Source of the DNA: Tubulanus polymorphus
Taxonomy: Eukaryota; Nemertea; Palaeonemertea; Tubulaniformes; Tubulanidae
Direction: 5' to 3'
Length of the DNA stretch: 64,000 nt
Assembly (NCBI RefSeq): GCF_964204645.1
Contig: NC_134025.1
Location: forward strand, 17,390,001 to 17,454,000
Within the stretch, counting starts at the first letter, position 1. Every line of letters begins with the position of its first letter. The notes under the pieces were generated by a model. That model was not told where the DNA came from. It searched no databases and was given only the letters and a program-made list of their open reading frames with translations. Made by a program: the position numbers and the translations under genes. Shown here one piece after another: positions 11,379-23,024 of the stretch.

Positions 11379-13755
11379 CGGTTCCTGAACTTCGCTGAAA
11401 AAGCTGAATCACTGAAACGCTGAAACGCTGAAATAAAAACGCTGAAATTTCAGGGAATTTCCGAAAAACGCCGAAATTTCAGGGAATTCCCGAAAAACGC
11501 TGAAATCGTGCTAGGTACCAACAATACACGTTTTGAAATATTTTCCGGGCCGGTGTCCGCTGCCGAGTCCTGAACCGTGTTTTAGTCTCTACCTTCGGTT
11601 ACAGAGACATGCATGGACAGTATGTGTGGAGTATACTTCTAGAGGGCCACTTGTTGGACAAATTAATTCGCTTGAAATCCGGATTTTTAATGCATACAGG
11701 CAGCATAATGAGGAAAAACCATTCACAAACCGTGCAAGCCAACTTAAACACTATGCTCAATATTCCCTGCAAGACGCAAAATATCTTATTTGAACGTTCA
11801 TGTATAAAACATGCAGCAACTTTTCTTTTGTCAACACGTTGATGGGCGACGGACTATGTCACTATGGTATTCTCTGAAGGAGGTAAATTAAATTTGACGG
11901 CTAGTTATATAAATGATGCAGCTTTTGGACAAAAGGGATCTAACTAAATTTCTTTTTAATTCACTGTGGAATGGAATGGAATGGATTGACGCCAATGGCA
12001 TGCAGTAGGCCCCTACGTATGGGTCATACTGATTAGCGTCAACCAATTAATCTAAATCGGGCTAACCATTCAACAACTGTGAATAATTTGTTTGCTGTGG
12101 CGTGATAATAATTAGTTTTTTTGAAGAAATGACATACCAACTGTTAGAAAAATGTACCGATTCTTATTTTTAGACTACTACTGAATCTATAAAAGGAGGA
12201 GTCATAGACAAAGTTGATTTGCTTAGCTGGTGACACTTCTTGTCAAGTACATCATCTCAAGTACTGGGTGTTTTGTAAGTTTAATTTCAGTATTTATTTA
12301 CTAAGTGCTGTTCTCTCGGACCTCAGTGCTTTCAAACTAGGCCCACCCCATAGGCTATATAGTCCAGGGTGTATTAGCCACTATTCTTTTATATCCGACT
12401 AAAATGCACCTTTTTCTATTTTTAGATTCAGGCTTAGAATGTGCAAATTTTTTGAGATACTGAGAAATCAGATGGCACCAGTAAACTTCAACTGCGAAAT
12501 TTGCAGCAGGATAGCTGAACGACACAATTTTTAAAAATAAAATGGCTATTCGAATGCTATTTCAATAATAACTTGATTCAACCTGAGAGAAATAAGTCAA
12601 TTGCGGATGTACAGTACACCCACTTTTCTTCCCTGTTTCCTGGTACCAAATTTTTAGTCTTAAGCTAAGCGATATTCTAAGGTATACTAGTGGATTTCAT
12701 TAGAATATGAAGCAATGGAACCAGAATTCTAGCCAGAGTTAAGCGAACTATTGATTCTGATATAATGTAAGAACTGATTTCCTTTGTATACTCTTGCAGA
12801 ATGTGTTATGTTTTATTTCAAGCTGTTAAATAATATAGTTAGACAAATGTCCAATTATTGGATCTTTCTTGTTGACTCGTTTAATTTTGTGAGTTAAGAG
12901 TTCCAGTCAATCCACAATGTGCAGTGCCTAGCCTTCATCTACACTAAAGCCAAGCCTGTGTATGGGAAAAAAATATCGTTCGACTCCTATAGGCCAGACA
13001 CATCAAAGCATGCAATACATTGCAGATAGTAGTCTCCGGCAAGTCGAAAGAGAAAGTGAACCAGGTTTTACCCTGTACCCTACCCGGGAACAAAGACACT
13101 TAAAGATTCCTTCCTCCTTGTAGAAATTGTAGAAATATGGCACCCAATTGTAGCAATGCTAAGTACAGTATACTATGACGGTTGAACCTTTCTTAACGAA
13201 TTTCAATGACACCGAAAATAGAATCAAAATAATCATTAGTTCCATGCTAGCACTTAATTTGGGTTATCAGGTTCAGCCTAACTGTACTTTCATTCAGCTA
13301 CTACTTGTATGAGACTTGGTAATGATAAGTTGCAAGAAATCACCAAACATAAGAAAAAATATTGTGAATTAATATTACTGTGATTAAGAATTTATTCAAA
13401 TGAAGTGATAACTTCATTGTTAGATCGTACCGGTATATGCACATAAAACTATGGCAAAAAACACATCTAACAATCCACGCAATCCGCAATCGATCAAGTC
13501 GATCATGACGACGACCTTAAGGCATGTCTCTGTAACCGAAGGTAGAGCATAAAACACGGTTCAGGACTCATCAGCGGACACCGGCCCGGAAAAAATTTCA
13601 AAACGTGTATTGTATGTACCTAGCACGATTTCAGCGTTTTTCGGGAATTCCCTGAAATTTCGGCGTTTTTCGGAAATTCCCTGAAATTTCAGCGTTTTTA
13701 TTTCAGCGTTTCAGCTTTTCAGTGTTTCAGCTTTTTCAGCGAAGTTCAGGAACCG
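11379..13755. mobile_element. Non-autonomous Mutator-like element, complete
   Basis: The element is bounded by long terminal inverted repeats starting CGGTTCCTGAACTTCGCTG at the left and ending with the reverse complement at 13755. The TIRs run for roughly 200 bp and are built of degenerate repeats of AACGCTGAAAT. A perfect 9-bp duplication, CCTATAAAC, flanks both ends (11370-11378 and 13756-13764). Long TIRs with 9-bp target duplications are diagnostic of the Mutator superfamily. No transposase is encoded in its 2377 bp. A second copy, in reverse orientation and cut by the AT-rich virus-like element, lies at 50526-52297. Confidence 0.88.
11533..11793 (+). CDS. Short conserved ORF inside Mutator-like element
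   Basis: An 86-residue frame with no recognised domain lies just inside the left TIR. It is open in both copies of the element (second copy 51884-52144, minus) with only a few substitutions. Because the copies are nearly identical along their whole length, openness alone is weak evidence of coding. It could be a captured host exon, as in Pack-MULEs, or chance. Confidence 0.2.
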   Translation: MKYFPGRCPLPSPEPCFSLYLRLQRHAWTVCVEYTSRGPLVGQINSLEIRIFNAYRQHNEEKPFTNRASQLKHYAQYSLQDAKYLI

Positions 13756-13764
13756 CCTATAAAC

Positions 13765-14433
13765 CCCTAAATTCCCTCCGGTACAGCAGCGGAGACACTA
13801 TGTGCAGAGCTGCCAACTTCAGAAAGATGTTGTCAGTACAATTTTTTGAGTTTGTCAGTATTTTCTTGATGTTTTTATGATCATCAAAGATTTTAGTTTT
13901 TGGTCCTAATGATAGCGGTTCTTATTCTAAATCTAATTGCTCTATTAATTCATAGCCCCTTATTACAGTTTATGATTCATAAAGGTCTTATTTTACTCGT
14001 AATTTAAAGCTTTTATTATCCTTGAATTAAATCATAAGACGCGCGCCAGAGCTCTCCGCCATGTCTCAGTAGTGTTACGATACAGCGCATGTATTAAAAG
14101 CCATATATGTTCTCTATTGATCACTGCAACTACAGCAGGGAAGTGTGTCTGTGTGTGAGACTATAGTATTACAAAAGCATTGAACACTGCACTGGCTGCT
14201 TGCCAACAGGTGTTGAAAGATGAAACAATACTGACTGGAATAATGACTGTTGATAAGATGAATAGCTGATAGCATTCCACTACTAATTGTAGGCCCACTA
14301 TTGACTATTGAGTCAATTATTTTATCAACTTTCAGAATTCTATTCAAGACCATACTAAATAGAGCGTACACAATAGGCCACTGCCACATGAAAATATGGA
14401 GAAACCGTATGGGTTGGCAGCTCTGTGTGTGGT
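13765..14433. other. No gene recognised
   Basis: AT-rich intergenic or intronic sequence. The minus-strand frame at 14114-14389 has no recognisable feature. Confidence 0.4.
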
Positions 14434-14737
14434 ATTGAAAGGGTTAAAGGCCCTTAGTGTAGGCATTTGGTTACTGGCTCGAAAAATAGCAAATTTCTTA
14501 ACAAGCAGCCTGTCGGCTAATACAGCTCCGCTGTTCTATGATAAGATTTTATAAGCACGTCCTACACGCCTCGCTCAAGTGTTCAATTGAAAGGGTTAAA
14601 GGCCCTTAGTGTAGGCATTTGGTTACTGGCTCGAAAAATAGCAAATTTCTTAACAAGCAGCCTGTCGGCTGATACAGCTCCGCTGTTCTATGATAAGATT
14701 TTATAAGCACGTCCTACACGCCTCGCTCAAGTGTTCA
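14434..14737. repeat. 152-bp tandem duplication
   Basis: Two nearly identical units of 152 bp (14434-14585 and 14586-14737), each starting ATTGAAAGGGTTAAAGGCCC and ending in CTCGCTCAAGTGTTCA. I noted about one substitution between them. The second unit runs directly into the family R hairpin tail. Confidence 0.88.
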
Positions 14738-14740
14738 ATA

Positions 14741-14776
14741 GCCCGCTGGGACTAAAGTCCCAAGTGGGCTAAAAAT
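14741..14776 (+). repeat. Repeat family R hairpin tail
   Basis: The hairpin AGCCCGCTGGGACTAAAGTC and its partner arm, with the A-run after it, match the end of the full family R copy at 20220, but here they are joined to the 152-bp tandem units rather than to the usual body. Confidence 0.8.
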
Positions 14777-15363
14777 GATCGGGAGTTTATTTACTATGGC
14801 TTTCTGAGACTGTCAGGTTCACACGCTCAATTTCATTACCGCTATCAATTATTGTATAAAACACAATCTCATAGTTACTTAGTAACCTCTATACGTCAAC
14901 AATTGTATAATTTCGCGGGAGCGCATACTGAACTGCCAGTGGTAGATCCTATAAATATCCAGGGATTTCCCCGTGTGTTTAAGAAATCAATAATTTTTTT
15001 CAACCAGATGTTTTGGCGGGATTTCAGAGGGGATCCATGGTCCAAGTCAATTGACATCATCTCTGTGAAAAACGCTATAGGCCTACACGCAGTAATCGCA
15101 CCAACTGAATGATGATTCATCCTGAATATACAGTGGGTTTTCCCCAGTGACTCAAATAGACTCCTACTGTACAACATAGGTCTCTAAGGATAAATAAATT
15201 GCCCATGGGCAAAGTGTGGTTTACCTTGAAAGCTAGAGGTTTTTTGACGGGAATACGGGGCGTAGTATTGGATGATTTTAAATCCTGGAATTTCCCACTT
15301 CAATTTTCAGACCTCGACCTATACCTATAGTTTGCTGCTTTTCAGGTCACAAGAAATTACAAT
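14777..15363. other. No gene recognised
   Basis: Two overlapping frames (14852-15112 plus, 14896-15177 minus) are shadows of one another and have no domain similarity I can name. Confidence 0.35.
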
Positions 15364-15432
15364 GAGCCCGATAGTCTAGTGGAAAGACGCTCGACTAGCA
15401 ATCTTCTGTTCCGGGTTCGAATCCTGCTCTAT
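15364..15432 (+). tRNA. tRNA-derived sequence, degenerate (SINE head or pseudo-tRNA)
   Basis: A good internal promoter A box (TAGTCTAGTGG) and B box (GGTTCGAATCC) are spaced as in a tRNA gene, starting at GAGCCCG. The anticodon stem does not pair well and the 3' acceptor half is eroded (CTGCTCT where CGGGCTC would be needed). It is therefore a tRNA pseudogene or the head of a tRNA-derived SINE, not a working tRNA gene. Confidence 0.55.
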
Positions 15433-15689
15433 GCTACTATTTTCTCTAACTCTGTTCTCCACACTTTCCTTGAATTTTCAAAGTTGTGCACCTCAGTGCG
15501 CATGCGCGGCGTCAATTAGCCAATCAGAACACGCCATTGGCAAAATAGCATTAACAGGAACAAGAGCCCCAAGGGGCACAATGGCCAGCCTGTCAGATTT
15601 GCTTTTTATAAATGATGTAATCTGTGGGTTATATTTATCAATATACACTCCCTGCTCAATATCATTTACATAGTAAAATCGTGTGTTAA

Positions 15690-15813
15690 CACAGACAGCA
15701 AGAACGAATGTAATATAGAAATACTAAGTTAATGTATTGTTCAACGCCCCTGGTGGCCATATACAAAAACAAATGAGCTTGAAACTCACCAAGATCATAG
15801 ACCATGTCATGAG
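15690..15813 (+). repeat. Repeat family R, left part, interrupted
   Basis: The segment has the CAACGCCCCTGGTGGCCATA landmark of family R and is cut at 15813 by a hAT-like insertion. It resumes at 16666 after a duplicated CATGAG. Confidence 0.75.
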
Positions 15814-15960
15814 CAGAGGTACCAAAATTCCGGAATATAGAACGGGGGTGTTTTTGCGTTTTTGCATCGCCGGAAATGCGTTCAAGAGCGATCTGGGTAT
15901 CTGAAAATACGACGGCAGGCATTCGTTGTGCTTCACATCCCTCACTGCTTATGCCCCGCG

Positions 15961-16245
15961 CTATCCGGGTGACGAAGAATATCTTTTTTTCCCGCCACTA
16001 CCGTATTTGACCTGGTCTTTACAAACGACGCAGTACGCCACGCCAGCTAAGTCTAACTTACGAATGTAGTTCGATATGTAGTCCCCGTTACTGTCCTTAC
16101 ACTCTAGCCAGTGCCAGTTAAATTTATTTGTTATACCGCTGTCAATTGCCTTTATATCGGCCGACTCCCGACTGACAATCTTTCTGTGCGGGCTCATTTT
16201 GCAGACCGTCCCGCTTGACAGCTGCAGGCAAAAAGAAAGTTTCAA
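15961..16245 (-). CDS. Zinc-finger-like N-terminal ORF, captured or truncated
   Basis: A 94-residue frame inside the hAT-like element. Its C-terminal half, KFNWHWLECKDSNGDYIS followed by AGVAYCVVCKDQVKYGSGG, contains a Cys-x2-Cys pair in a setting typical of BED/ZBED-like or related zinc fingers at the N-terminus of hAT-like and other nuclear proteins. The His part of the finger would follow but the frame ends. Either it is the remnant N-terminus of the transposase or a captured host exon. Start chosen as the first ATG; another in-frame ATG follows at residue 17. Confidence 0.5.
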   Translation of the reverse strand: MKLSFCLQLSSGTVCKMSPHRKIVSRESADIKAIDSGITNKFNWHWLECKDSNGDYISNYIRKLDLAGVAYCVVCKDQVKYGSGGKKRYSSSPG

Positions 16246-16272
16246 AGCTGCGTGCCTCAGGACATAGCACGC

Positions 16273-16327
16273 ACGTGGTAATAATTAAGATGATATTTAT
16301 TAGATATCATCTTAATTAGTACCACGT
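16273..16327. repeat. Long hairpin inside hAT-like element
   Basis: Arms AATTAAGATGATAT and ATATCATCTTAATT enclose a 7-base loop (16283-16317). The pairing extends outward through ACGTGGTA and TACCACGT with a few mismatched bases between, giving a stem of more than 20 bp. Confidence 0.85.
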
Positions 16328-16665
16328 ACATCTTCACATTGTTGGCCGTCAGCGGGACGATGTACAACGGCGCGTAAAGATAATTGACTATTAATTGGAA
16401 ATGGCGTCACAACAGTGGCGCTCCGCCTATGCGCGCGCACAGATACCACAAAAAGCACACATATATATATTGTAGCAGAACGTCCTCGGAAACAGGGACC
16501 AAGATAAAATAACACAGAAGCGACGACGAGTACAAGCAAACGAACGCTTTTACGGTCCGTGCCATTACTGGTCGCCGCGAGGAATTCTCACCCAATTTCC
16601 GGAATTGACATCGGCGATACTAAATTTCCGGAATTCCGGATATTTCCGGAAAACTAGCATCTCTG

Positions 16666-17400
16666 CATGAGCTACAACTTTCCAATTGATTGTGGTAGCA
16701 AATTATCCATAGGTACAAATGTAATATAGAAATACTAAGTTATTGTATTGTTCAACGCCCCTGGTGGCCATAAACAAAAACTAATGAGCCTGGAACTCAC
16801 CTCGATCATAGAACATGTCATGAGCTACAACTTTCCAATTGATTATGGTAGCAAAATATGCTTAAGTATCAATATGATGTGGAAAAACTTTTTTTCCACC
16901 TACGAATGAGTACTCATGACCCCAAGATGGCCGCCAATTGCGTCATAATTGCCTGGTCAAAAATACCCTCTCGGATATAAAAGATTCCTTTCCAAAGAAT
17001 ACCCATTACAAATTGCAATGAAAAATGGCACACCATTAGAAAGCTACAGGACTCAGAATTCAGGCCAAAATTGACATTTTTGGGAACAAAAAAGGTCAAG
17101 GACGGCCATCTTGAGTCCGATCGACCCAATTTTTCTCATGCCGATGGGCTCTTGGGGGATACAAATATATACGAATGATCAAGGTTATTGATAAAAGTGT
17201 CTTCAAAATTTCCCTCGAAAACTTCAAAAATGTGTAAAAAGTGATTTTGGCAAACAACAATGGCTGCCAGTCGGCCATCTTGAATCTGACAGGGCCAGTT
17301 TTTGGCCTGAAGATGTGTCTAGGGTAGATACACGTATAAACCAAATATCAAGACATTACCTTGAAGCGTCTTCAAAACTTTGGAACTCTCACGAACTATC
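16666..17400 (+). repeat. Repeat family R, central and right part
   Basis: The segment continues family R after the hAT-like insertion. It includes one more CGCCCCTGGTGGCCATAA unit, then the unique middle segment (AAGATGGCCGCCAATTGCG, later CAATGGCTGCCAGTCGGCC), ending near TTACCTTGAAGCGTCTTCAA. It lacks the ACGG repeat and the hairpin tail present at 20130-20220. Confidence 0.8.
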
Positions 17401-17480
17401 TAGATGGTTATCTCTCGACCTCAATAGCTTCAAGACCCATCTCAAAACAACTTTGTTCCATACAGCATACCATTAACTCT
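17382..17480 (+). pseudogene. Possible LINE reverse-transcriptase C-terminus
   Basis: The frame LWNSHELSRWLSLDLNSFKTHLKTTLFHTAYH then a stop resembles the extreme C-terminus of CR1/jockey-type LINE ORF2 proteins, where SL.SFK..LKT.LF is common. Only about 30 residues are present. Confidence 0.35.
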
Positions 17481-18935
17481 CGAAAGCGAATTGGATTTAA
17501 CATTTTTTTGGCAGAATAAAATTTGATTGAATTTGCAATTCGAGCACATGGCTAATTAGCATATCAAGGTCATACACCCGATTTGGTAAAACATATTTTT
17601 TCGCGAACCTTGCGCAATTGTCAAGGATGAATTTTCTGTAGAGCAAAAAAAATTCCTCCCAAACACCAAATCAACTAAAGATTTCATAGAAATCGATCTT
17701 GAAATACAATTTCAAATCTTAAAATAAAACCCGGAAGTAAAACAGTAGACGATACCGCGGGTTCACGTGAACACCTGATTTCTGTAAACGAAATGTTGGT
17801 TGTGACAAAATTGTTCAGACGGTTTTAGGTGGTAATTAGTACGGAAACGTAACGACCATGGTCGACTTATTCGATGAAATCAGGCCTATGTGATATCCAA
17901 ATTTAGACCTCCCCGATATAGAAATAAAAAATTTTGGTGGTACGAAAGTGCAATCACAGCGCCGACGGCGTCAGAGATCGGCGGAGTGAAAATTGAGGTC
18001 AACGAACACGAAGAAGTAGGCTATTGCGCTACTTGAATCGCGAAAACTCCTGGCGCGGCCCCGACGCTTTTGGTTGATTAAGTAATACAAATATCACGCA
18101 ATGGGTTTCCACAAAGGCACAATCTACCGCCGGTATTTACCAGATTTCAATATCACTCCAAAATTCAAAGAAACCTCGAAATATCGAACCGGAACACTTC
18201 CGGTAGATATCCGCGGCTGCCCAACGGGGAAACTTATTTGTTTCAATAGATATTGATAGGATCCATCATCTTCACCCATCAAGGGATTCGAACCCACTAA
18301 GCTTAAGCCGTGCCAGAATCAGGTCGGGCCAATCACAGCGCTTGTAACAAACCACATTAGGCTTCTGTGGAATTTCCCAGTAAATGGGCCAATCAGCGAA
18401 CACGTAGCGAACGCGGAAGTATTGTCGCGTGTTGATACATGATGCCATGCGCAAAAGCGCCAGTAATGAAATCACGATAATTCACGTGAACAGCTGCTGA
18501 TATTTTCAGATAAACCAATCACAGAGAAGACACAACTTCCTGATTGGCTGATAAAAATTGAAATTTTCCCGATTTAACTTTCGTGAAAAATGCAGAAAAC
18601 ATTTTTATGAAACCCTATTTCAAAATTCTGCTCGCTACGATTCCGAGAATGGATTACGCTTAAATAAGTGATTTGTTCGAAAAGGAACTCACTTGGTAAG
18701 CATAAGAGCCTTTTGTGTGGAAACCATGTCATTTAAATTCGCTCCATTTGTATAGTAATAGGCTCAGCCTACGGCTGGCCTAATAATGCCGCATTGGCAA
18801 AATATCCACTGCCTAAATAATAGACGGACGCCGGGCGCCTCAGGTACCCGGAGGACGTCCCTTTGGTAAATGCGTATATGTGGATACTACAAAGTGTCTT
18901 TTTTTACCGAATCTGACTTACTGACGAAGTCAGAA
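17481..18935. other. No gene recognised
   Basis: Moderately AT-rich sequence with several Ser/Pro-poor short frames but no domain. The 18272-18475 minus frame is not convincing. I see no transposon ends. Confidence 0.35.
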
Positions 18936-20220
18936 AACTAGGGGTCCAGGGACACCATGTCCACTTGGGAAGTGGTTCCAAATGCTCAACAATCTAACAA
19001 TTTCAATATTCAACGCCCCCTGGTGACCATATACAGAATCCAATGACCTTGAAACTCACCACAATCATAGAACATGTCAGCAGCTACTATTTTGTAATTG
19101 ATTGTGATAACAAAATATGCCTCGTTACCACTTTAATATGGAAATACTAAGTTATTCTACTATTCAACGCCCCCTGGTGACCATATTCAAAACCCAATGA
19201 CCTTGAAACTCACCACAATCATAGAACATGTCACGAACTATAACTTTGTAATTGATCATGGTAACAAAATATGCCTAGGTACCAATATAATAAGGAAATA
19301 CTAAGTTATTCTACTATTCAACGCCCCCTGGTGACCATATAGAATAACTAATGGCCTTAAAACTTGCCACAATCATAGATGATGTCATGAGCTACAACTT
19401 TGCAATTGATTGTGGTTACAAAATATGCATTGATACGAATATAGGCCTAATATAGAAATACTAAGATATTGCATTATTCAACGCCCCTGGTGGCCATAAA
19501 CAAAAACCAATGACCTCGAAACTCACCACAATCATAGAACACGTTATGAGCTGCAACTTTCTAACTAATTGTGGTAACAAAATACGCTTATGTATCAATA
19601 TAATGTCGAAAAACTTTTTCCCCTTACGAATGAGTACTGCTGACACCAAGATGGCCGCCAATTGCGTCATAATTGGCTGATGAAAAATACCTGCCTCAGG
19701 TATAAAACATCCCTTTCCAAAGAATACCTATCACAAATTGCAATGAGAAATGATAAACCAGTAGGAAGCTACAGGACTCAGAATTTGGGCCAAAATTAAC
19801 GTTTTTGGGCACTAAAAAGGTCATAGGACGGCCATCTTGAATCTGATCGACCCAATTTTTGTTATGCTGATGGGCCCTGGGGGAATTCACATATATCCGA
19901 AAGATCAAGGTAATTGATCAAAGCGTCTTCAAAATTTCCCTCAAAAGTTCAAAAATGTGTAAAAAGTGCTGATTTTGGCGAACAACAATGGCTGCCAGTC
20001 GGCCATCTTGATTCTGACAGGGCCAGTTTTTGGGCTGAAGATGTGTCTAGGGTAGATACATGTGTAACCCAAATATCAAGACATTACCTTGAAGCGTCTT
20101 CAAAACTTCCCAAAATAAATGGATTCCGTCTACGGACGGACGGACGGACGAACAGAAGGACGACGGACGAAAAGTGAACGCAATAGCCCGCTGGGACTAA
20201 AGTCCCAAGTGGGCTAAAAA
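18936..20220 (+). repeat. Repeat family R, near full-length copy
   Basis: About 1.28 kb. It starts AACTAGGGGTCCAGG, continues with four tandem units of 154, 154 and 160 bp spacing (landmark CAACGCCCC at 19011, 19165, 19319, 19479), then a unique middle part, a short ACGG repeat near 20135-20165, and ends with the AGCCCGCTGGGACTAAAG hairpin and A run. It has no coding capacity. Related copies, all partial, lie at 1, 9904, 14741, 15690-17400 and 24567. The class is uncertain: an A-rich 3' end suggests retroposition; hairpin tail and sharp 5' start could also fit a rolling-circle derivative. Confidence 0.85.
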
Positions 20221-21442
20221 TGACGTCAGATTACATCCGGTTTGAAGTTTATGGTGAAATCGGAAGTAGAATTAGGCCTATGTCGTGCTAAAATCCAGCA
20301 GCCCATTAACTATACAATAAGGCAATTTATGGACCAGGTTATTTCAGAGTTCATTAATTTTATGAAATTTCGAACAAGATTGGGTCGATGAATAGTTTAA
20401 CAATGAACCGCGTTGATCGAACGAGTTGAAAATAGCTGAAATTCCCTTAGCAACGGGAGCAAATTCATAATAACAAACACGCCCGGGTTCAGCATCGCGC
20501 ACCACAGTTTCGAATCCTGGAGAATTACGCGTGCAGCAGTCAACCCCAGCCACAGGACTGAAATACGTAATTATTATTTGTTTAAATTAAATGACCGGAT
20601 TGGCACGGTCTCGCTCCGAGCAGCAGCAACATCACGGTCGGCAAAAACATTAGCCTCCGCCCCTTTCACCAAATAAGGAATTCGGTACTGCTGCTGGCGA
20701 TGAGCACTGCTTATTTTGAGCTGTAGATTCCCGGTACTCGATATTCCGGAGGATTAAAAACAAATGAATATTTTTCGCAACGGTTTTTTTTTAACCGCGT
20801 ACATGCCTATTCCATTTTTTTTCACTTAGAATGTACGTAATTAAGAAATGCGTTGTAATATTTTCGTCTTCCTTCTATTTTCAAATGGAGCTTATTTCTA
20901 AATTTACTACCGGGTCAAAATTCTTCTATCTTGCAAATCCCTCTCAGTTTCACCATAGAGTACATTATGGTTTCAAGGTTAGGGAGCATCTCAAAATTTC
21001 AATAGTTCCCTCAATTAGAATAACTGTCTAAATGGTTTTATTGATTTTCTTATGAGAGACCACAGAAAAATAAATTAGCAAAATTAAAAGTGGAAAACCT
21101 ATTTAACTCTAATAGACTTTATAAACAAAATCAAATAGGCCTATAGGCCCTATTTAAACAACCAAAGCATATAGGCCTAAGAGACGGCAAAATCTACTAC
21201 TTGTAATATATATATTTGAAACTGCAATTCAATGTTATCTTTATTGCACTGCAATAAATCGATAGTTCGGCAGTCGCGATGAATCCGCGGAAGACCTCAA
21301 CCCCCACCCCCTTCCGCGAGTTATTCTAATTGAAGTAACTTCGAAATTTTGAGATGCTCCCTTACCGTACCATTAGAAAATTCTTAATCCACTTAATTTA
21401 AATCAAATTAGTAATCTTTTAGCAGACAGTGGTAAAGAGACC
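20221..21442. other. No gene recognised
   Basis: AT-rich sequence; no frame longer than about 70 codons and none with a recognisable motif. Confidence 0.4.
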
Positions 21443-22101
21443 TACCGTATTTTCTGGTGTATAAGTTCAGTTTTTGAGACCAAAAATCATGTCCAAAAAA
21501 CGTAGGTCGACTTATACACCGGCTACACTTTTGATATTGTTTTAAACTGACGATGTTTCGAGTTCAAGGTCGCCATGATGAAATGGAATATTAATTTATG
21601 TTAGGCTACACTCATATACCAATTAGAATTTAGGATGTTGATAAAAATAGTTTCTTATAGTTTGGAAATGTTTCAAAATTAACTAATGTTAAAAATCAAA
21701 GAGAAAGAAAACCGTGTATATTCATTGTACAGTGTTTATATGAGCTGCGATGCTGTGGCACGTGCCAATAATCAATACACAGTCAGTCTAATACTAGACT
21801 ACAGGCGCGCGGCATTCAACGTATACACTATACATTCAACACGTGGATACAAACAATGAGCACTAATCCAGTAATTTAATATCAGAAACAACAGATCCAA
21901 ATGATCTAATAATACAAACAGTGGTAAAGACTCTCAACTACTATGAGAATGACATCGGCAATGTTTTCAATGTGACATATGTAAACACATGAAGAAGCGA
22001 CTCGACTTATACACTGACTATAGCCCTAGCACAACTTTTTAAACTGAAAATTTGACCTCGACTTATACACCAGGTCGACTTGTACACCGGAAAATACGGT
22101 A
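21443..22101. mobile_element. MITE with TACCGTATTTTC ends
   Basis: A 659-bp element begins TACCGTATTTTCTGGTGTAT and ends with the inverted equivalent (ACACCGGAAAATACGGTA). The subterminal motif TCGACTTATACAC is repeated near both ends in varying orientation. A TA could be the target duplication. There is no coding capacity. Ends of this general type are seen on short DNA transposons in many animals; I cannot assign the superfamily. Confidence 0.75.
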
Positions 22102-23011
22102 GGTTATATCTAATTAAGACACTTTTCAAGTTTTTTTCTCGCAGAAAATTTAATTTCATTTGATCTGTTTCCTCATAATTTTCTCATCTTATAAGCCCAA
22201 ATTTCAGAAATGAGTCAACCCAAGAGTTACAGTTCCATCTTCTTTTCCAGCCACCCCTTAACTCTGGTAGGTATGTTCATGTCCGCGCGGGGCGCCACTA
22301 TGGATTGTGACGATGTTTTTACTACGCGTTTTGACATTGCGTAGTAAAATCATTCATAAAACCTGTCTATCAATGCAAATGAGCCAAAATCTTTTGGAAT
22401 CAACCAATAAGATCGATCTTTATCACTTGGGGGTTGGTTTAGAGTATAAATCCACATTTTAGTCGAAGAAAATAGAAATCGAAAAAATACCCTTTTTCAA
22501 GAACAAAATTCGTCAGCTTGGGACCCGGAATAAGAGACGAATCATCAGGAATCGAAAGGTTTAGGACCTTAAAATTCAAAACTGAAAACCCCATGATTTT
22601 ATTTCATGTCGGGGCTGAGCAATCGTTGCCATAACATAAACTAGGGCAAACATAAACTATTGATAACTAGGTATTCTATCCCCTTTATACATCATAACTT
22701 TTGATCTAACATTGATATTTTCATCATTTTACCATTTTTCGGCTGGTTTCCATGGGAACCATATACATTTGGGATCGGATAAATATTTCGGGTCTTTCAA
22801 CTGGCACCTGAAAGTGCTATGAGTGTATTGCTCTTTAAATTTCTAGTGTATCTCTTTTAGTTTAAGAGATATTGAAGTTTGTTTACATGAAATATTGCCT
22901 TCTTAGATTACAGTTTTTGCGTATTGAAACATGAAGACACTTTTCGCTCAAATTTTAAAACTTCAATTTGCGATATCTCGAAAATTACTGAAGATAATTC
23001 ATCTAGAGGAC
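22102..23011. other. No gene recognised; short inverted repeat
   Basis: The stretch contains an 11-bp inverted repeat TTTTACTACGC/GCGTAGTAAAA (22317-22349) and, downstream, a CCAAT-like motif (about 22400) followed by TATAAAT (about 22444). No frame follows that could be the promoted gene. Confidence 0.3.
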
Positions 23012-23024
23012 CAACGATCCTGTG

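Larger units (their letters stand above)
15814..16665. mobile_element. hAT-like DNA transposon, short, with zinc-finger ORF
   Basis: An 852-bp insertion splits a family R unit. Its ends are CAGAGGTACC and, inverted, CAGAGATGCTAG, each followed closely by TTCCGGAA. It is flanked by CATGAG at both sides (15808-15813, 16666-16671); shifting the boundary by one base gives an 8-bp duplication with one mismatch (TCATGAGC/GCATGAGC), as expected for hAT elements. It carries a zinc-finger-like ORF and a long hairpin but no transposase catalytic domain. Confidence 0.65.

Noticed and set aside
18283-18300. GGATTCGAACCC, an inverted B-box-like sequence
   Set aside because: No matching A box and no tRNA-like pairing around it.
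22400-22450. CCAAT-like motif followed by TATAAAT
   Set aside because: Both motifs are common in AT-rich DNA and no gene or transcript signal follows.
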